Below, one piece after another: positions 37,201 to 50,700 of a stretch of 64,000 nucleotides of DNA (position 1 is the stretch's first letter; every line of letters begins with the position of its first letter). The position numbers and the translations under genes were made by a program. This DNA comes from Centroberyx gerrardi (lineage: Eukaryota > Chordata > Actinopteri > Beryciformes > Berycidae), in assembly GCF_048128805.1 (NCBI RefSeq), contig NC_135997.1, positions 13,389,116-13,453,115 on the forward strand, given 5' to 3'. The notes under the pieces are model-generated. The model was not told the DNA's origin. It ran no database searches and saw only the letters and a list, made by a program, of their open reading frames with translations.

Positions 37201-40200
37201 ATCATGCAGTATGAGAAACCCTAGTTTGCATTCTGTGTATTTAAATCTTTGTTTTCTGACAATGTAGAGAAGGAACTCGAGGTGTACCAGAGCATCGCCG
37301 ACCTCACAGTGAAGGCAAAGGATGAGGCGGTCTTCAAGTGCGAGGTGTCAGATGAGACTGTGAAGGGCACCTGGTACAAGAACGGAGTTGAAGTCAAGTC
37401 TGATGCCAGAACCCATATCACGCATATTGGCAGGTGAGGATGGTATTGTGTATGTGTCTTCTGAATACTTGTGTACATCAACTGTACTGTGTACAGCCCA
37501 TGCCGCATTTGAGTGACCTTTTTGGAGATTTTGGATCTTTTAAGGATCCACAAACTGACCATTGATGACGTCAAACCTGAGGATGAGGGAGACTACACTT
37601 TTGTGCCGGATGGCTACGCCTTCAACCTCTCCGCCAAACTTAATTTCTTGGGTAATACTGATGCTTTTACATAAACTACTGAACACTACGCAATTAACAT
37701 CATTTATAGTCCCAGAAGGCAATTTTTATTTGGATGAATTTCCTCACTTTCCTTTTTTTTTTCTCATTTTCCAAGAGGTGAAGATTGATTATGTGCCACG
37801 CCAAGGTATACAACTCCAAATTTCCTGTTCCTTTATTGCATAGATTAAACCATATTATGAAGATTATAACAACTGAAATGCAAGCTTTTTTTTTTAATCA
37901 TTTGTTTCATGTCCTAAGATCCTCCCAAGATCCACCTGGATTGTATGGGTCGCACTTCTGATTCCACCATTGTGGTGGTGGCTGGCAACAAACTGCGTCT
38001 GGACGTCCCAATCACTGGAGACCCTGCTCCCACAGTGGTCTGGACCAAAGGAGAGAAGGTAAAACATAACATAAAGCCTTGTGGTATTCATCAGCTACAT
38101 GCCTATTGCCTTTCATCTGCCATCTGTCCAGAGTACAGTAGGTAAGGCCTGCAGAGAAAATATAGAGGCTTGCTGAGAAAGCATTATCTCTTTCACAATC
38201 AAAAAAATATTTAATAACCTTTCTAATACATTAAGCATTCTAGGCTGTTTACATCCTTATAAAATATGTAATGCAAGTGCAATATAATACAGGCTGAGTA
38301 GATCACACTCTCATCAACTAAAGCTATTTTGATTCAACCTGAAAATAACCGTAAAGTGTCACAGATTAGCTGTGCACACTTACTGATGTTATAAGAACTA
38401 ATGTTGGCATTTCTCCCTGCTAATAACATTGGCTGGGATACTTAGGTCTTTTCAATGGTGAGAGTATTCTGACTCTTCTCACCCATCTGAACAGGTAGGA
38501 TGCCACTAACATGTTAATTGCCTTCAGGTGCCTGGTAGCGCACTGCTCTTTTAGCTGAGGAGAAGGGGAGGTTTACATGCCTTCTCTGTTCTCTTCTTCT
38601 TTTACTGCTTTGCTTTGCTCAACTGTAGGCTAGTTCTGTAAAGCCGGAGGGAGAGGAGAAGGGAGAGCCAACATCCTCTTGGACGATGAAGGATGGGGAA
38701 GTGAGTGTAGACCTGAGTATATAAAGTTATCAAGGCCTTGTGCATGTCTACATCTTTTTTTTTATTGTGGCTGTCTGCAGCATCTGGATTCTGAAATTCA
38801 CCAACTCCCCTCTGTATATTGATGCAATTGCCTGCCTTCGATTTATTCTGTGCCTGTTTTTCAGGCATGGTCTTTCATTCCTTTGTCTTTCTGCATCCAT
38901 CTGTCCAGTTGTGCATTTTCACATTGTTAAAGCTCACCAGCCCTTTGTCTTTTACACTGGGGAAAAACCACATGCTGCATATCTGTCCTCACCAGTAGCA
39001 TATGTTGCCATCATAGAAAGCACAAGGATTGCCCTTGCAACCACTTGATTGAGATAACCAAGTTGTGTGCTACAATATTCCCATTGATTTACTGTTTTAC
39101 AACAATGAATGAATAAGATGCAGCAGTATTAATGGAGGATAGATGCAGACAGATGCATGAAAGGCAACTTCTACACTGGCTATCACCAAACACATATGTG
39201 TGTTTTGCTTTGCTTTTTTGCTTTGCTGTGTCTTTACTGCCATCCATCTTTAAAATGCCACACAGCACTCCGTGCAAGGTTGCTGCATGCATCATGCATA
39301 TCCATCCATGCCCATGAGGTAAGAGCATGTTCTGAATCTTCCTTCAGACAGACAAATCTCAGAGGAAACTCAGAGCTGGACAGTAAGTATGTCCTACACA
39401 GTTTTGTGTAGTAACTGTATATAACTGTATACAGTGTCTGGATTACATAATTCCTGGATTATCTAATCAAATTGAACAATTAAAGTAACAATAGTAGCAT
39501 TCTGAATTTGCATTGAATTATTGATGCATTTTGGAATGTTAAAATGAAATAGGCGCATACAGTATTAGCACCGCTTCCTAAAAGCCACATTCAATTGACT
39601 GCCTCTTTTCTACAGGGTGACCAAGCCCACCATTTCCTACAAAATAAAAGATACTGGTGTAGGTATTTTGTTTTTGCCATACATACTGAGGATTTCTCTT
39701 TGAAGGGCAGTGCTGCACCCTGGAAAAGCTGTGTGAGATTATTTTAGTGGTCAATTACTGTCAGCCATTGGTATCATGTAAACAGACATAACAGAATGAC
39801 TTAAAACGATAAGCAATCAGCATACGGACACAAAAGCACTTCAGGCCAACTCTTGGAACTGGAAGTAATTGAAAACACTGTCCAGCACTGGTCCTGCATC
39901 TGCATGGTGACATCTGGAGTTGTATTTTCAAATGAACATGTGTGGTTGGCTTTGAAAAGCACGATCTGTTCAACTACTCCGAAAAAGTTTGTGTTGGAAA
40001 GTGGAATGTTCATTTTCTGTGCAAATGTAGATACAAAACGAGAGTGGCATGATGTGAATATGCACAAGCACAGTAAGTATGATGGTTTAGTAGTGCCTCA
40101 ATAGACGATCTGCTGTATCAGGTATTCAACCTACAGTATGAGCAGCAAGAAGACTCATCTATAGATCTATCTATTGAGGCACAATCCCAAATATTGGTGT

Positions 40201-42638
40201 CGTGGTTGCACTGTGGACATCTCACTTCTGATGGTCTAGATGGTGACAGAGGGAGATGGTAGGGTTCACGTGGAAAGCACCAAGGGCCACTGTGTCTTCA
40301 CCATTGAGGGGGCTGAGAGGCAGGACGAGGGAGTCTACTCTGTTGTGGTTCGCAATCCTGCTGGAGAAGATACTGCCGATATCAATGTGAAAGTCGTTGG
40401 TAAGATGGAGGTCTCTCATTCATTTTTAAATGAAAAAGCTTTTTTTTTTTTTTTTTTTTTAACTAATACAGTACTTGATATATCTATTTAGCCATAAACA
40501 TGAAATGTTTTTCTTTGTTTTTCTTGTCTATGTGGCCCATTAGTTCAGACTACTACACGTGTAGAGAGAGAGAGAGAGTTTTTTTCTGATCAGATGTTTT
40601 TCCCCCAGATGTTCCAGATCCTCCCCAGTCTCCCAGGATCCTCAGTGTAGGAGAGGACTCCTGTGTTGTCCAGTGGGATCCCCCTCTTTTTGACGGTGGA
40701 CAGCCAGTCATTGGTAAAAACATATTATATGGGTTTATTTGCTAAAATTACCAGGTAATTACTTAGGCGTCCTCTTCTGATGATAACTGATGATAACATA
40801 TTAGAGCAGGGATCTCTTAAAAAGGATTGCAAAACTCGAGAATCATCAGCCAAAACTACATGAAGTGCTTCTCTTTTCCCTCTCAGGCTATGTGCTGGAG
40901 AGAAAGAAGAAGAAGAGCTACAGGTGGATGAGACTGAATTTTGACCCTTACCCTGAGACAACCTATGAAGCCAAGCGGATGATTGAGGGCGTGGCGTACG
41001 AGATGCGAGTCTATGCTGTCAACACCATCGGCATGTCTCGCCACAGTCCCGCCTCGCAGCCTTTTGTTCCAGTGGGTGAGTAACTGGCCCCCACCCCATT
41101 TGCTGTATTCAGTCAGTGTCAACCATTTCTTTTTTCCAGTGGACATTCAATTAAAGGAGCTGTTTGTGGTTGAAATTGTTGACTCACAGTTTTCATTAAT
41201 TCATTCATAGGATAACACTGAGGGACTATGATAAAAATATCCGTCATTGTTTCACACTCGCTCTATAGTACAGGATAGTAAAGGCACTGATTGATGGCGA
41301 GTGGGTTGAGGGTGATGTGGTTGATATATTTGATGTCTGATCACTCGAGGGTATAGGGTCATCCCTGTTGGGTCAGTGTAGAGTTTCACTGGGGTCAGGC
41401 ATGTTGACTTGTGGTCGTGTCTGCACAGGGTCACGCCTGTTGTATTCCAGGATGTCTGGGGATCTTCCCTCTGTCACAGAAATATAGGCCACATGATTGA
41501 CTGTGTTCATAAGTCACTCCTGAGGGCAGTCAGTCACGAGAGCGGTGTGTGTGTGTGTGCGTTGTGTGTGCGGGTTTGGGATGGGTTGGATGAGTACAGT
41601 CAGATATTCTTGACTGGTTAAAACGGTTTATGACTGTCACCTACTCACATTGGGACAGTTAGAGGAAGCAGCGCTGTGCAATGCCAAATGTTTTATTGAG
41701 CTATCATTGTGGTATGGTTATAGATGTCTAGGCTAAAATGAGGCTACACAGGGTTTAAAAGTGAAAGTTTAGTAGATGTCTAGGCTACATCTCAGACTAC
41801 GTCTTCTGGGGTAAATGACAAAAATGAAGCATTATCTTGTACATATATGGACTTCTCTGGTGCATATTTTTTATATTTACAGCTGTTTATGCATTGTTTA
41901 AATAGGCAATAAGGTATTTACTGGTTGGTCTAAAACTGGGCTGTACATTCCCAAAAAGATCCTGGGCTATATGAGAGCTAAAGCATAGACGCAATGTTGA
42001 AATGACGTCTACTGCTGTGTGGGGAAGGTACTGTCAAATTAACCAAATGAATCTACATTGATTCAGTGTGCTACAGGAATTGTACACTGATGTTTTGAAC
42101 ATACTATGCATGGAATAGTCATATAAATCTCTTTTTCTTAGTCAGGTTCAATCTGTTCTCTGGAATTAATTCCCTCTTTTGTGGATGTCAGCTATAAGAC
42201 TTTACCGTACATATCTCATCGCCAAGTAGTATACTATGCAGCTGTAGGCACCTGCAACTAAACAACAGCACATGGACATTCTGACATTTGGTGCTCATGG
42301 CATGTTGGAACTGCACTTAGAGACAAGAGGAGAAACAAATGTGATTGGGTAGCCAAAATAAATTGATGTATTCATGACAGAACCCTGTGACTTGGGGCAG
42401 GAACTCGGTTTTGCATTGTCTTTCACTGTTTCTCCAACTCGGATGTGAGAGTGAACATCATTGTATCCAGATGGCCCATCGCTAGTAAGACAGCTGATTA
42501 GGAAACTATCCATGGCATCCTTCTCTATAAATAATGGCCTGTAAGTGTGCAGCTCTACTGGGACCAGCTGCTTAACACACAGGCGCTTGCCGCTACTGTG
42601 GAAGCTGCTCAGGGAGAAGCTTTGCTGTAGACAATAGA

Positions 42639-42693
<55 letters not shown>

Positions 42694-45600
42694 AGACAAT
42701 GAGAGCATAGGGTAGAGCAAGGCATTTGGCAGGACGTCTGGATAAGTACAACCACCAACTTCAACTTCAATCTGCAGCAGGACCACTATACATCAAAATA
42801 AGAAGGAACAATGACAAAGCCAATGCTCCCAAAGACCGCTGAAAAGAAGCCAGCGGCAGAAGAGACACCAGCGGACGCTCCAGTGGCGGCACCAGCTGAA
42901 GGGGAAGCCAAGGAGTCTGTGACAGAGGAACCCCCACCTCCTGCTGCAGAACCGGAACCAGAGGCCAGTGGTGAACCAGCAGCAGCCCCTGCAGAGGCAC
43001 CCGCCGCTGGGGAAGAGGGAGCCCCAGCTGAGGATAGGGCACCACCAGCTGAGGATGGGACATCGCCAGCTGAGGGTGTCACGCCAGCACAGAGCGGTCC
43101 CCCTGTAGAGGAGGGAGCTGCGCCCCCAGCAGACGGGACCCCTGCGGAGCCCGTTCCCGCTCCTGAACCTGAGCCTGAGCCAGAGCCGGAACCTGTTGGC
43201 AGTAGGCTTTATTCCTTTTAAGATCTAGGATTAACATGTAGGATGGGTATGGCTTAAAATAGAAATGAGCATGACTGAATTTTGTTTACATGGCATTAAG
43301 ATAGGATGGGAAGATTGGCTGCATTTTCCTTAGTACTATATTAATTTTCTCCCTTTCATCCAAATTGTTTGCTTTTTTTTCAGTGGTGTACAATATGTTT
43401 GAGATGGTTAAGTATAGTTTGGTATTCAGGTTGCTAGTGCTCAGTCTTGTGAGATGATTTTTGAAGTTGTTGCATTGCTGAAACAATGCTCATAGGAATA
43501 GAACACGGTTTACATAATACTTTATGAAAATTAGAATGAAAAAATATATCCTTCTGTTGCTTTAACAGAAAATCTGAAAGAGACATTTGCTCTGCACTCT
43601 CTGCACCTTTTGTCTGTGCAACCCTGAGCTGCCCCTTACATTCCCTCCTGCTGTGACTATCTACACACATGGAAACCCTTGATGTGAACCCCTTCAGGCG
43701 TTCACATCATTTGCTTGTATGCTAACCCATGACACGGAGCCATGGCCTTAGTGGGCACAAGGCCACAGCTGAAATTCAAGACCTCTCAGCCTCTCAGCAT
43801 TGGCTTATTTCAGGCTGTTAGTGGCGATGTGTTGTTGGAACAAAGCACGTACAGAACATACCTGGTGAAAAAAGGTACTTGGTGAAATATAAATGACCTC
43901 AGTATGGTGGTGAGAAAGGGTCTCTCTTCTCATCTGGAGGATCCTTCACTTGCACACAGCACCATGCACAACTAGTTTATAAATGGAAGAGCAAGACCTG
44001 ACCTTTGGTTTAACTAGGAGCAAAGGGGGAATCCAGACTAACAAGCCTAGGTGTGTCTAGTGGTGGCTGGGCCATTCTGGTTCTATGGTGAATGGATTAT
44101 GTTTAAAATTCTATATAATATTTGTTATATTATCTAAAGCCTTTGTTATTTGGGTTACATTTTATTAGTCATATTGTACTTTTAGTGTCTGCACCTAATA
44201 CATTTTGGCGTGTCATTGCTATCAATTTCTGGTGAAATCATTTTTCTTCTTTTGCAAAATGCTGTCAACACATTTTTCCCTTCCTTTACATTTAAAGTCA
44301 AACAAGTAATCTGGTAACTCACTCACCACAGCTACAGATAAATCCTTTGTTTTAAAACCGTGCTACTTACCATGCTATGGTTACCGCAAATACAGTTAAA
44401 AATAGATGAATCTGCTTGTTGGTGGAGTTCACGGCTCCAGATGTGCCTAAATTGCAGATTTGCCTCAGAATTCAAAATTAGTAATTGCTGCCGAACTAAC
44501 TAGCCCGCCAAGTGGCTAGCTGACTCCCAGCAAGCTATCTGATGTGATTTGGTATAGTGACGTTGTAGATCTGTCATCAGGAATGATTCCTTACAGTCAA
44601 ACTCTGCTGTCTAGTAGCACTGGAACACCGTCACTAAATAAACTCACTTTTCTCTCCTGTCACACATAAAATGAGGCATAAATGTTATGTCTCAAGTGGA
44701 GAGGATCATTAGTAACCTATGACCGTTACCGATCTCTAACCAGTAGAAATCGCAAGAACATTGATAGAATGCTGCCTGCAAAAAACATTAATGATCGATA
44801 GAGCCAGGATTGATGCATGCCTCACGCTACATCTGAACATGCTTCTGAAATTAGATACAGTATGCAGTTGATGCATTTATACATTTAATTAGGTTGAGAT
44901 ATACTGAATACATCTAGAGCTTTAATTTGACATTTATCAGTCATTTTGGAGATTTCTCAAGAACAGGACTTTCATATACAACATCTGGTCCAACGTCAAT
45001 AAAAACACATCCTAATATATCCAGTACTAAACTTCTTGTTTCAGTGGTTCCATGTCATTTTGCAGGCTCGGTCAACACCAACAATGTCCAATAATACATG
45101 TACAGGAGGTAACTCATTCTTGACGTGGCTGTTGTGGTAAATACCACTTAAACCACTGTGGACACCGATGACAAGTCGCAGTAAATTTACAAGAAAGTAT
45201 GTTTAAAAATACCCAGCTTTTCACATTACTCACTCAAGTGGCAGATTGTTCAGTAATGTTGAGAAAATAACACCACCTTCCTGGAATGTTGGTATTTTAT
45301 TAGGATATGCAACTGAAACCTTTAAATGAATATCATTCATATCAAATTAGTGCTGTTACTTGCATCACATGTTTAGCAACACTAGATACTGCTGCTGCTG
45401 TGGAACAGGAGACAGTAGAAGTGAAGTTGTGATGGATAATGACAAAAGCATTTATGTCCTATTTGTTGTTACGTAGCTTTGTGAGTTTATAGTTAGTTTC
45501 CTGATTCATTTCTTCCGCTTATTTATCTATCCATTCTGCATTCATTCCTATAATGCGCTCCAATTGACTAACAGGGCTCCTCTCCCCCTCCTCTGTCTCT

Positions 45601-47670
45601 CCCTCAGCTCCTACAAGCGAGCCCATTGGACTGTGCATCGATGACATCAGCGACACGTCCATCTCGCTAAAGTGGAGGGCTCCTGAGAGGATCGGCTCAG
45701 CTGAGCTCGAGGGATATGGGGTTGAGTACTGCAAGGAGGGCAGTAAGTGCTGGTACCACCCTACCACATGATTTTAATAGGGACGTTTTAGAGCATATTT
45801 TATGTAAGGAAAATTTATTCCAAATGTAGTCTATATAGACCAAAACAATTATTCCAATAACAGTGAAGAGTAGTAATTGATCTCTCTGAATTTTCATTCT
45901 GACATTTCCTTTCATTTGATACAAATAAAACACATTTAGGCTGAATGATGGATTCTTACAATACTACAGTAGATCCTTATTTATCCAAACAGCCCAGGGA
46001 AGGATTTCATTCAGATCAGCAAAATCTAATGTTGTCAGATGGCAAAATGTTGTGAGATGCCCTGAAATAGCCAATCAAAGATTCTTCAAAATGTGTATTC
46101 AAAGTATATGCACATCAGTCTATAATCAGTCTGATTAAATTTACAATTAAAATGTTGTTGATGATAATTATGAAATGCTCCAGCAATTGTTCTTGTTTTA
46201 ACAATACATCATATTTAAGATAAAGGTATATTACTTTATGTTGGATTTTGCCAGCCATCACAGACAAATGATTTGTCATAGCACCTGTGCTGCTTTTTAC
46301 TGATAAAAAGGAACTTGCTCTTTCACAAGTAAGAACTAAAACCCGCACTACAGCTGAATATAGCTGAGCTTTGAAAGTGATTAGTAAAACTTAGAATTAA
46401 ATCTAAAACGCAAAGGTTACCAGCTAACAGCAAATAGTCACAACAAGATAAAAAAATATAAGAGCATGGATGGCTTCTTAGTTCTTTCAACAGTCAGTTC
46501 AGATGCCCAGGTTTCAACAAGCTCCTACTCCACCTAAGGTCACATTACATGGCAATGTAACATTGTTGTGTCACCCTATTTAAATATTATTAACATTTTG
46601 TTACATGCCATTACAATGTCAAAAGCACAACCAAGTTTTTTGCAACAGCAACACATGAGTAAGTGTATGCATGTGGCAAAAGGCTGACCTCTTAGCCTGG
46701 AGCTTCTTTTTATAGTGGGCCATTATCTGCTCTGCTGTGGCCTCAGGAGGACACTCTGGGCCATTAGCACAGTGATTATATGATTATAACAACTTCCAGA
46801 GGGGCTGGCATAATCTAAATGTCCTAACTGGAAACAGCTTTGCCTGCTGGTTATATCTGAATATGTTGGTCATCATGATGTCATCAGTGTCTTACTGTCA
46901 TTGTTTTTGTTTGTGGTCAAGCAAACAAATCTATCAGCTCTACAAGATATAAAATATCTGAAAATGAAACTGATAGAAGTTAAGAAGAAGAAGACAAAGT
47001 TTTGAAGTTTTGAGGCAAAATTTGAAGTCAATTGAATTTAATTGGCCCCCTGTGTAATTTTCTGGCCACAGCGGATGAATGGGTGCCGGCCTTCGAGGGT
47101 CTGACAGACCGGACGTCTGTGAACATCAGAGACCTCACCACTGGAGACAAGCTGCTGTTCCGTGTGCGGGCCTTCAACATGGCCGGGCCGAGCGCGCCGG
47201 CCACGCTGGCACAGGCCGCCACCATCAGGGAGATTATGCGTGAGACTTTATGGATTTGTGTCTTTTGACATTTCTCTCTTCCTCTGATTTACCTTGTGGA
47301 TTGTGGATCTATTCAATATTAATGTTCCGTTGCTGTTTTCACTTCCATCAGGTGAACGAAGTGAACCTGAGAGGAAACATGTCCTGCTCCTCTTTTGTTT
47401 CTTTTCAGTTTGGCATAGCGTAGCTAACTCTAAATTAACTGTTAACATACACACAGTGTTTTGAGGCATCAGTGATACTGTGATAACTAAAGTGCCTGAT
47501 GAAGGGAACCCATGAGGGCCCAAATGAGAGACATGATAACCAATACATAGTGTCATATAAGCAAACCTTTCACTTCCCAGTGTTTAAACTCAGCCTATTT
47601 CTTTTTTCACAAGAGATATTTAGGTTCCTGTAATTATAAACAGTATCCTTTCTGTTTGTGTGTACGTTTG

Positions 47671-47732
<62 letters not shown>

Positions 47733-50700
47733 CATGTGCGCATGCATGTGTGTCTGTGTTTTGTTTTTCTATTTTGTTTTCATGCATAGAGCGCCCTAAA
47801 ATTTGGGTCCCCAGAAATCTCCGCCAGACTCTGATCAAGAAAGTTGGGGAGACTGTCAATCTTGTGATTCCATTCCAGGTGCAGTATGCATTGGGCTGAA
47901 TCATTAGGCCCGCCAGAACGTTTCCCAAGATCAGCACATTAAAACACCAAGATACTATACTTACTTTTACATATAAGCATTGATGTGGAGAATAGTATGA
48001 GAGGATAGTATGACAAGAAGGGCCACATATGACACTGAGTGACAGAGTGGTACAGCTAAATAAGTACAGCATGACACAATACTGTTTAAGAGTTTGGTTT
48101 CCATGGGGCCACCCATGCTAAAATGTACAATATTCATTCATGGTATCAAAAGGCTTTGTGTCCAGTTAGAGAAATTAACAACAGCATGACACCAGATGCA
48201 TGTCAGACTGCTTACACTGGCAAGTACTGCAGAGTTTGAAATGTGAAATGTAGTCACGTATATTATTGACAAGCTGACTGATAAGATGTGATTCTCCTAA
48301 ACAGCTATCACAGCGATTGCTGAAAAAACTGCTGCAAACTGACATCTAGATCCACAAATCTAGTCCCTGGTCAAATAAGCCTCTATTCTGGCTATTGGTC
48401 GCAATTCTGAATGTGCAAGGAGAACGTTGTTGTAATAGAATGTTGGGGAAATAAATATTTCACAAATATTTCACATTTTATTTTTATTTTAACAATAGAA
48501 TAGTTAAAAGCTGTCACTTTTCAGCAGTTAAGATGCCAGTTAAGAAGTCAGCTTATTTAGTAAAGGCATTCATTTCAGTGGCCATTGAAAAAAGCATAGA
48601 ACATCTCATAATTTTATAATAATCACTAATAAATGGTGAATTAATCATTATTTAATATTTATTAATAGTTAAGTAACAGCTAATTGATAGTTGAATTCCT
48701 ACATTGTTTACTAATTACAAAATTTAAGTAAATAATTATTGATTATTTAATTAATCATTTATATGTTGTATTGTAACTGTTAAATTAAATCAATGATTTT
48801 TGATTGCTGTAGTTAACAGTTGGTTGGTCATTTGTTATTATCCAGGTTAAACAGCTTTAAATACTTAGTTAAGTATTTGGAAATCATTAATAAATATGTA
48901 AAATATGAATAAGCATTATGTGGGCCATTGTTAGTTATTAATATTCTTCCTCCTGACACAGGGTAAGCCCAGGCCTAAGGTCACCTGGAGTAAAGAGGGG
49001 GAGCCGCTAAACCCCACAATCGTCAGCATAAGGAACAGCGACACAGATACCATCCTGTTCATCCGCAAGTCCGATAGAAAACACTCTGGGAAGTACGACC
49101 TTCAGGTGCAGATTGAGAATGTGGAAGACACAGCAAGTGTCACACTACAGATTGTTGGTAAGGAGGACTAGGTTAGGCTTGGAAGTTATTCAGAGAATAG
49201 CTGTATGTATTGCATGTAATTAATCATTCATTACATGCAATAGTACATGCTGTTCTGGTAACTGCAAAATTATTGTGATTTTTTTATGTAATAATTTCTT
49301 TAAGTTAGCAACATACTAACACAAAAGCATTTTTTGCTGATGGAAATTTGATGAGAATTAATATTTCTCCTCTGTAGACGTCCCAGGGCCTCCTGAGGTC
49401 CTGAAGATCATGGATATCTGGGGCTTCAATGTGGCTCTAGAGTGGAAGCCCCCTAAGGACAATGGCAACTCTGAAATAACTGGTTACAACATTCAGAAAG
49501 CTGACAAGAAGACCATGGTGAGACTCAACACCCCGGGGTGGGGCCCCCAGTGACAAAACTTACATCTAATATACATCTATATATTCAAATGAAGCAGAAA
49601 ACAAGCATCTGATATTGGTGGCAGGCACCATATCAAAATGACAAAGGCACAGGATCTTAAACCAACTAACCAGAAGAAAACCACATTTGCCACATTTGCG
49701 ACTACACGGAGGAAAACCACATTACACTAATAATTTATGTTCAAATGACATCCAGAGGGCATCCCAGACGCAGGCTGTTGTCTCCATCTCATAATAGCTC
49801 CCAGTATCCGGGCTCACTGTGGCCAGGCCTTTTGTTTTACCTCTGGGTCTAACAACTGAACCACTGCTAAGCCAAGTAATGTATGTACACTATGTGAGAG
49901 GAGGAATGCTACATGGACGCAGAGGGATATTTTAGCTTCCCTTGTGACACATACTGTAATCAGCCAGTGCTGGGCACAGAGTCTCCTTTGTGGGCCAGGA
50001 GTGTTGCATTATGGGCCTGTTCACAAGCGCTCCAACTGCCACCATCCACCACCCCTAGCTGCCAGGGACCATGCCGGCCAGGAATGCCCTAATCTTAGCC
50101 TAGTAGCCCTGACCTGACAAGGATTGTGTGTACAGTGACGCAGGGCCATTGTTCTTCTGGACGGCACGGCTAGCAGCATGCTGTTCATGTTTCACTATAG
50201 TCATTATTAGATTCAATTAATTTCTCGTGCATCTCATTATAGCAAGCCAGGGGATGTTTGATTATCATGTTACCAGTGACAATACATCTGTTGGACGTCA
50301 GAGATGCCCCTATTTCTAAATATAAAAGTGCTGGGGCCCTTGTGCGTTATTGGTGCCAATTCATAAACTGTGAAGTATTTTTGAATCCATAGTGTGAATG
50401 TATTTCACTCTTGTGCCGAGCTAACCCAAAAATATTTATTTACAAAATCTCTCATCAATTACACAGTTTGATCAGTTTCATTGGGTGAATCAGGATCAGG
50501 ATTTTGAAGTCAAATCTGTGATATTTCTTGTTCATAATTGTAAAGATGGGATTTTTGCAATTCTGGTCAAATATGATTTGTCTGTGTGGAAACACAATGG
50601 GCCCGATTCAGACTGCATAAAGTTATTAGGTCTTATGGGTCTTATGCCCCTGTGACACACAGTAAAATATACTTGGGATAAATCGATGTGATTTAGGCAA

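Noticed and set aside
39132..39328. Extra C5-loop exon ending at the GTAAGA near 39318
   Set aside because: A donor-like site exists, but no upstream stretch has family resemblance or a convincing acceptor.
42786..43082. Ala/Gly-rich minus-strand frames opposite the internal mybpc3 exon
   Set aside because: Complement of a Pro/Ala/Glu-rich plus-strand exon; only the plus strand has a start, upstream stop and phased donor.
42772..43201. The internal Pro/Ala exon as a cassette exon of full-length mybpc3
   Set aside because: Entering from the C6 exon through the CTGCAG/CAGCAG acceptors puts the sequence in the wrong frame and meets a TGA within about 20 codons.
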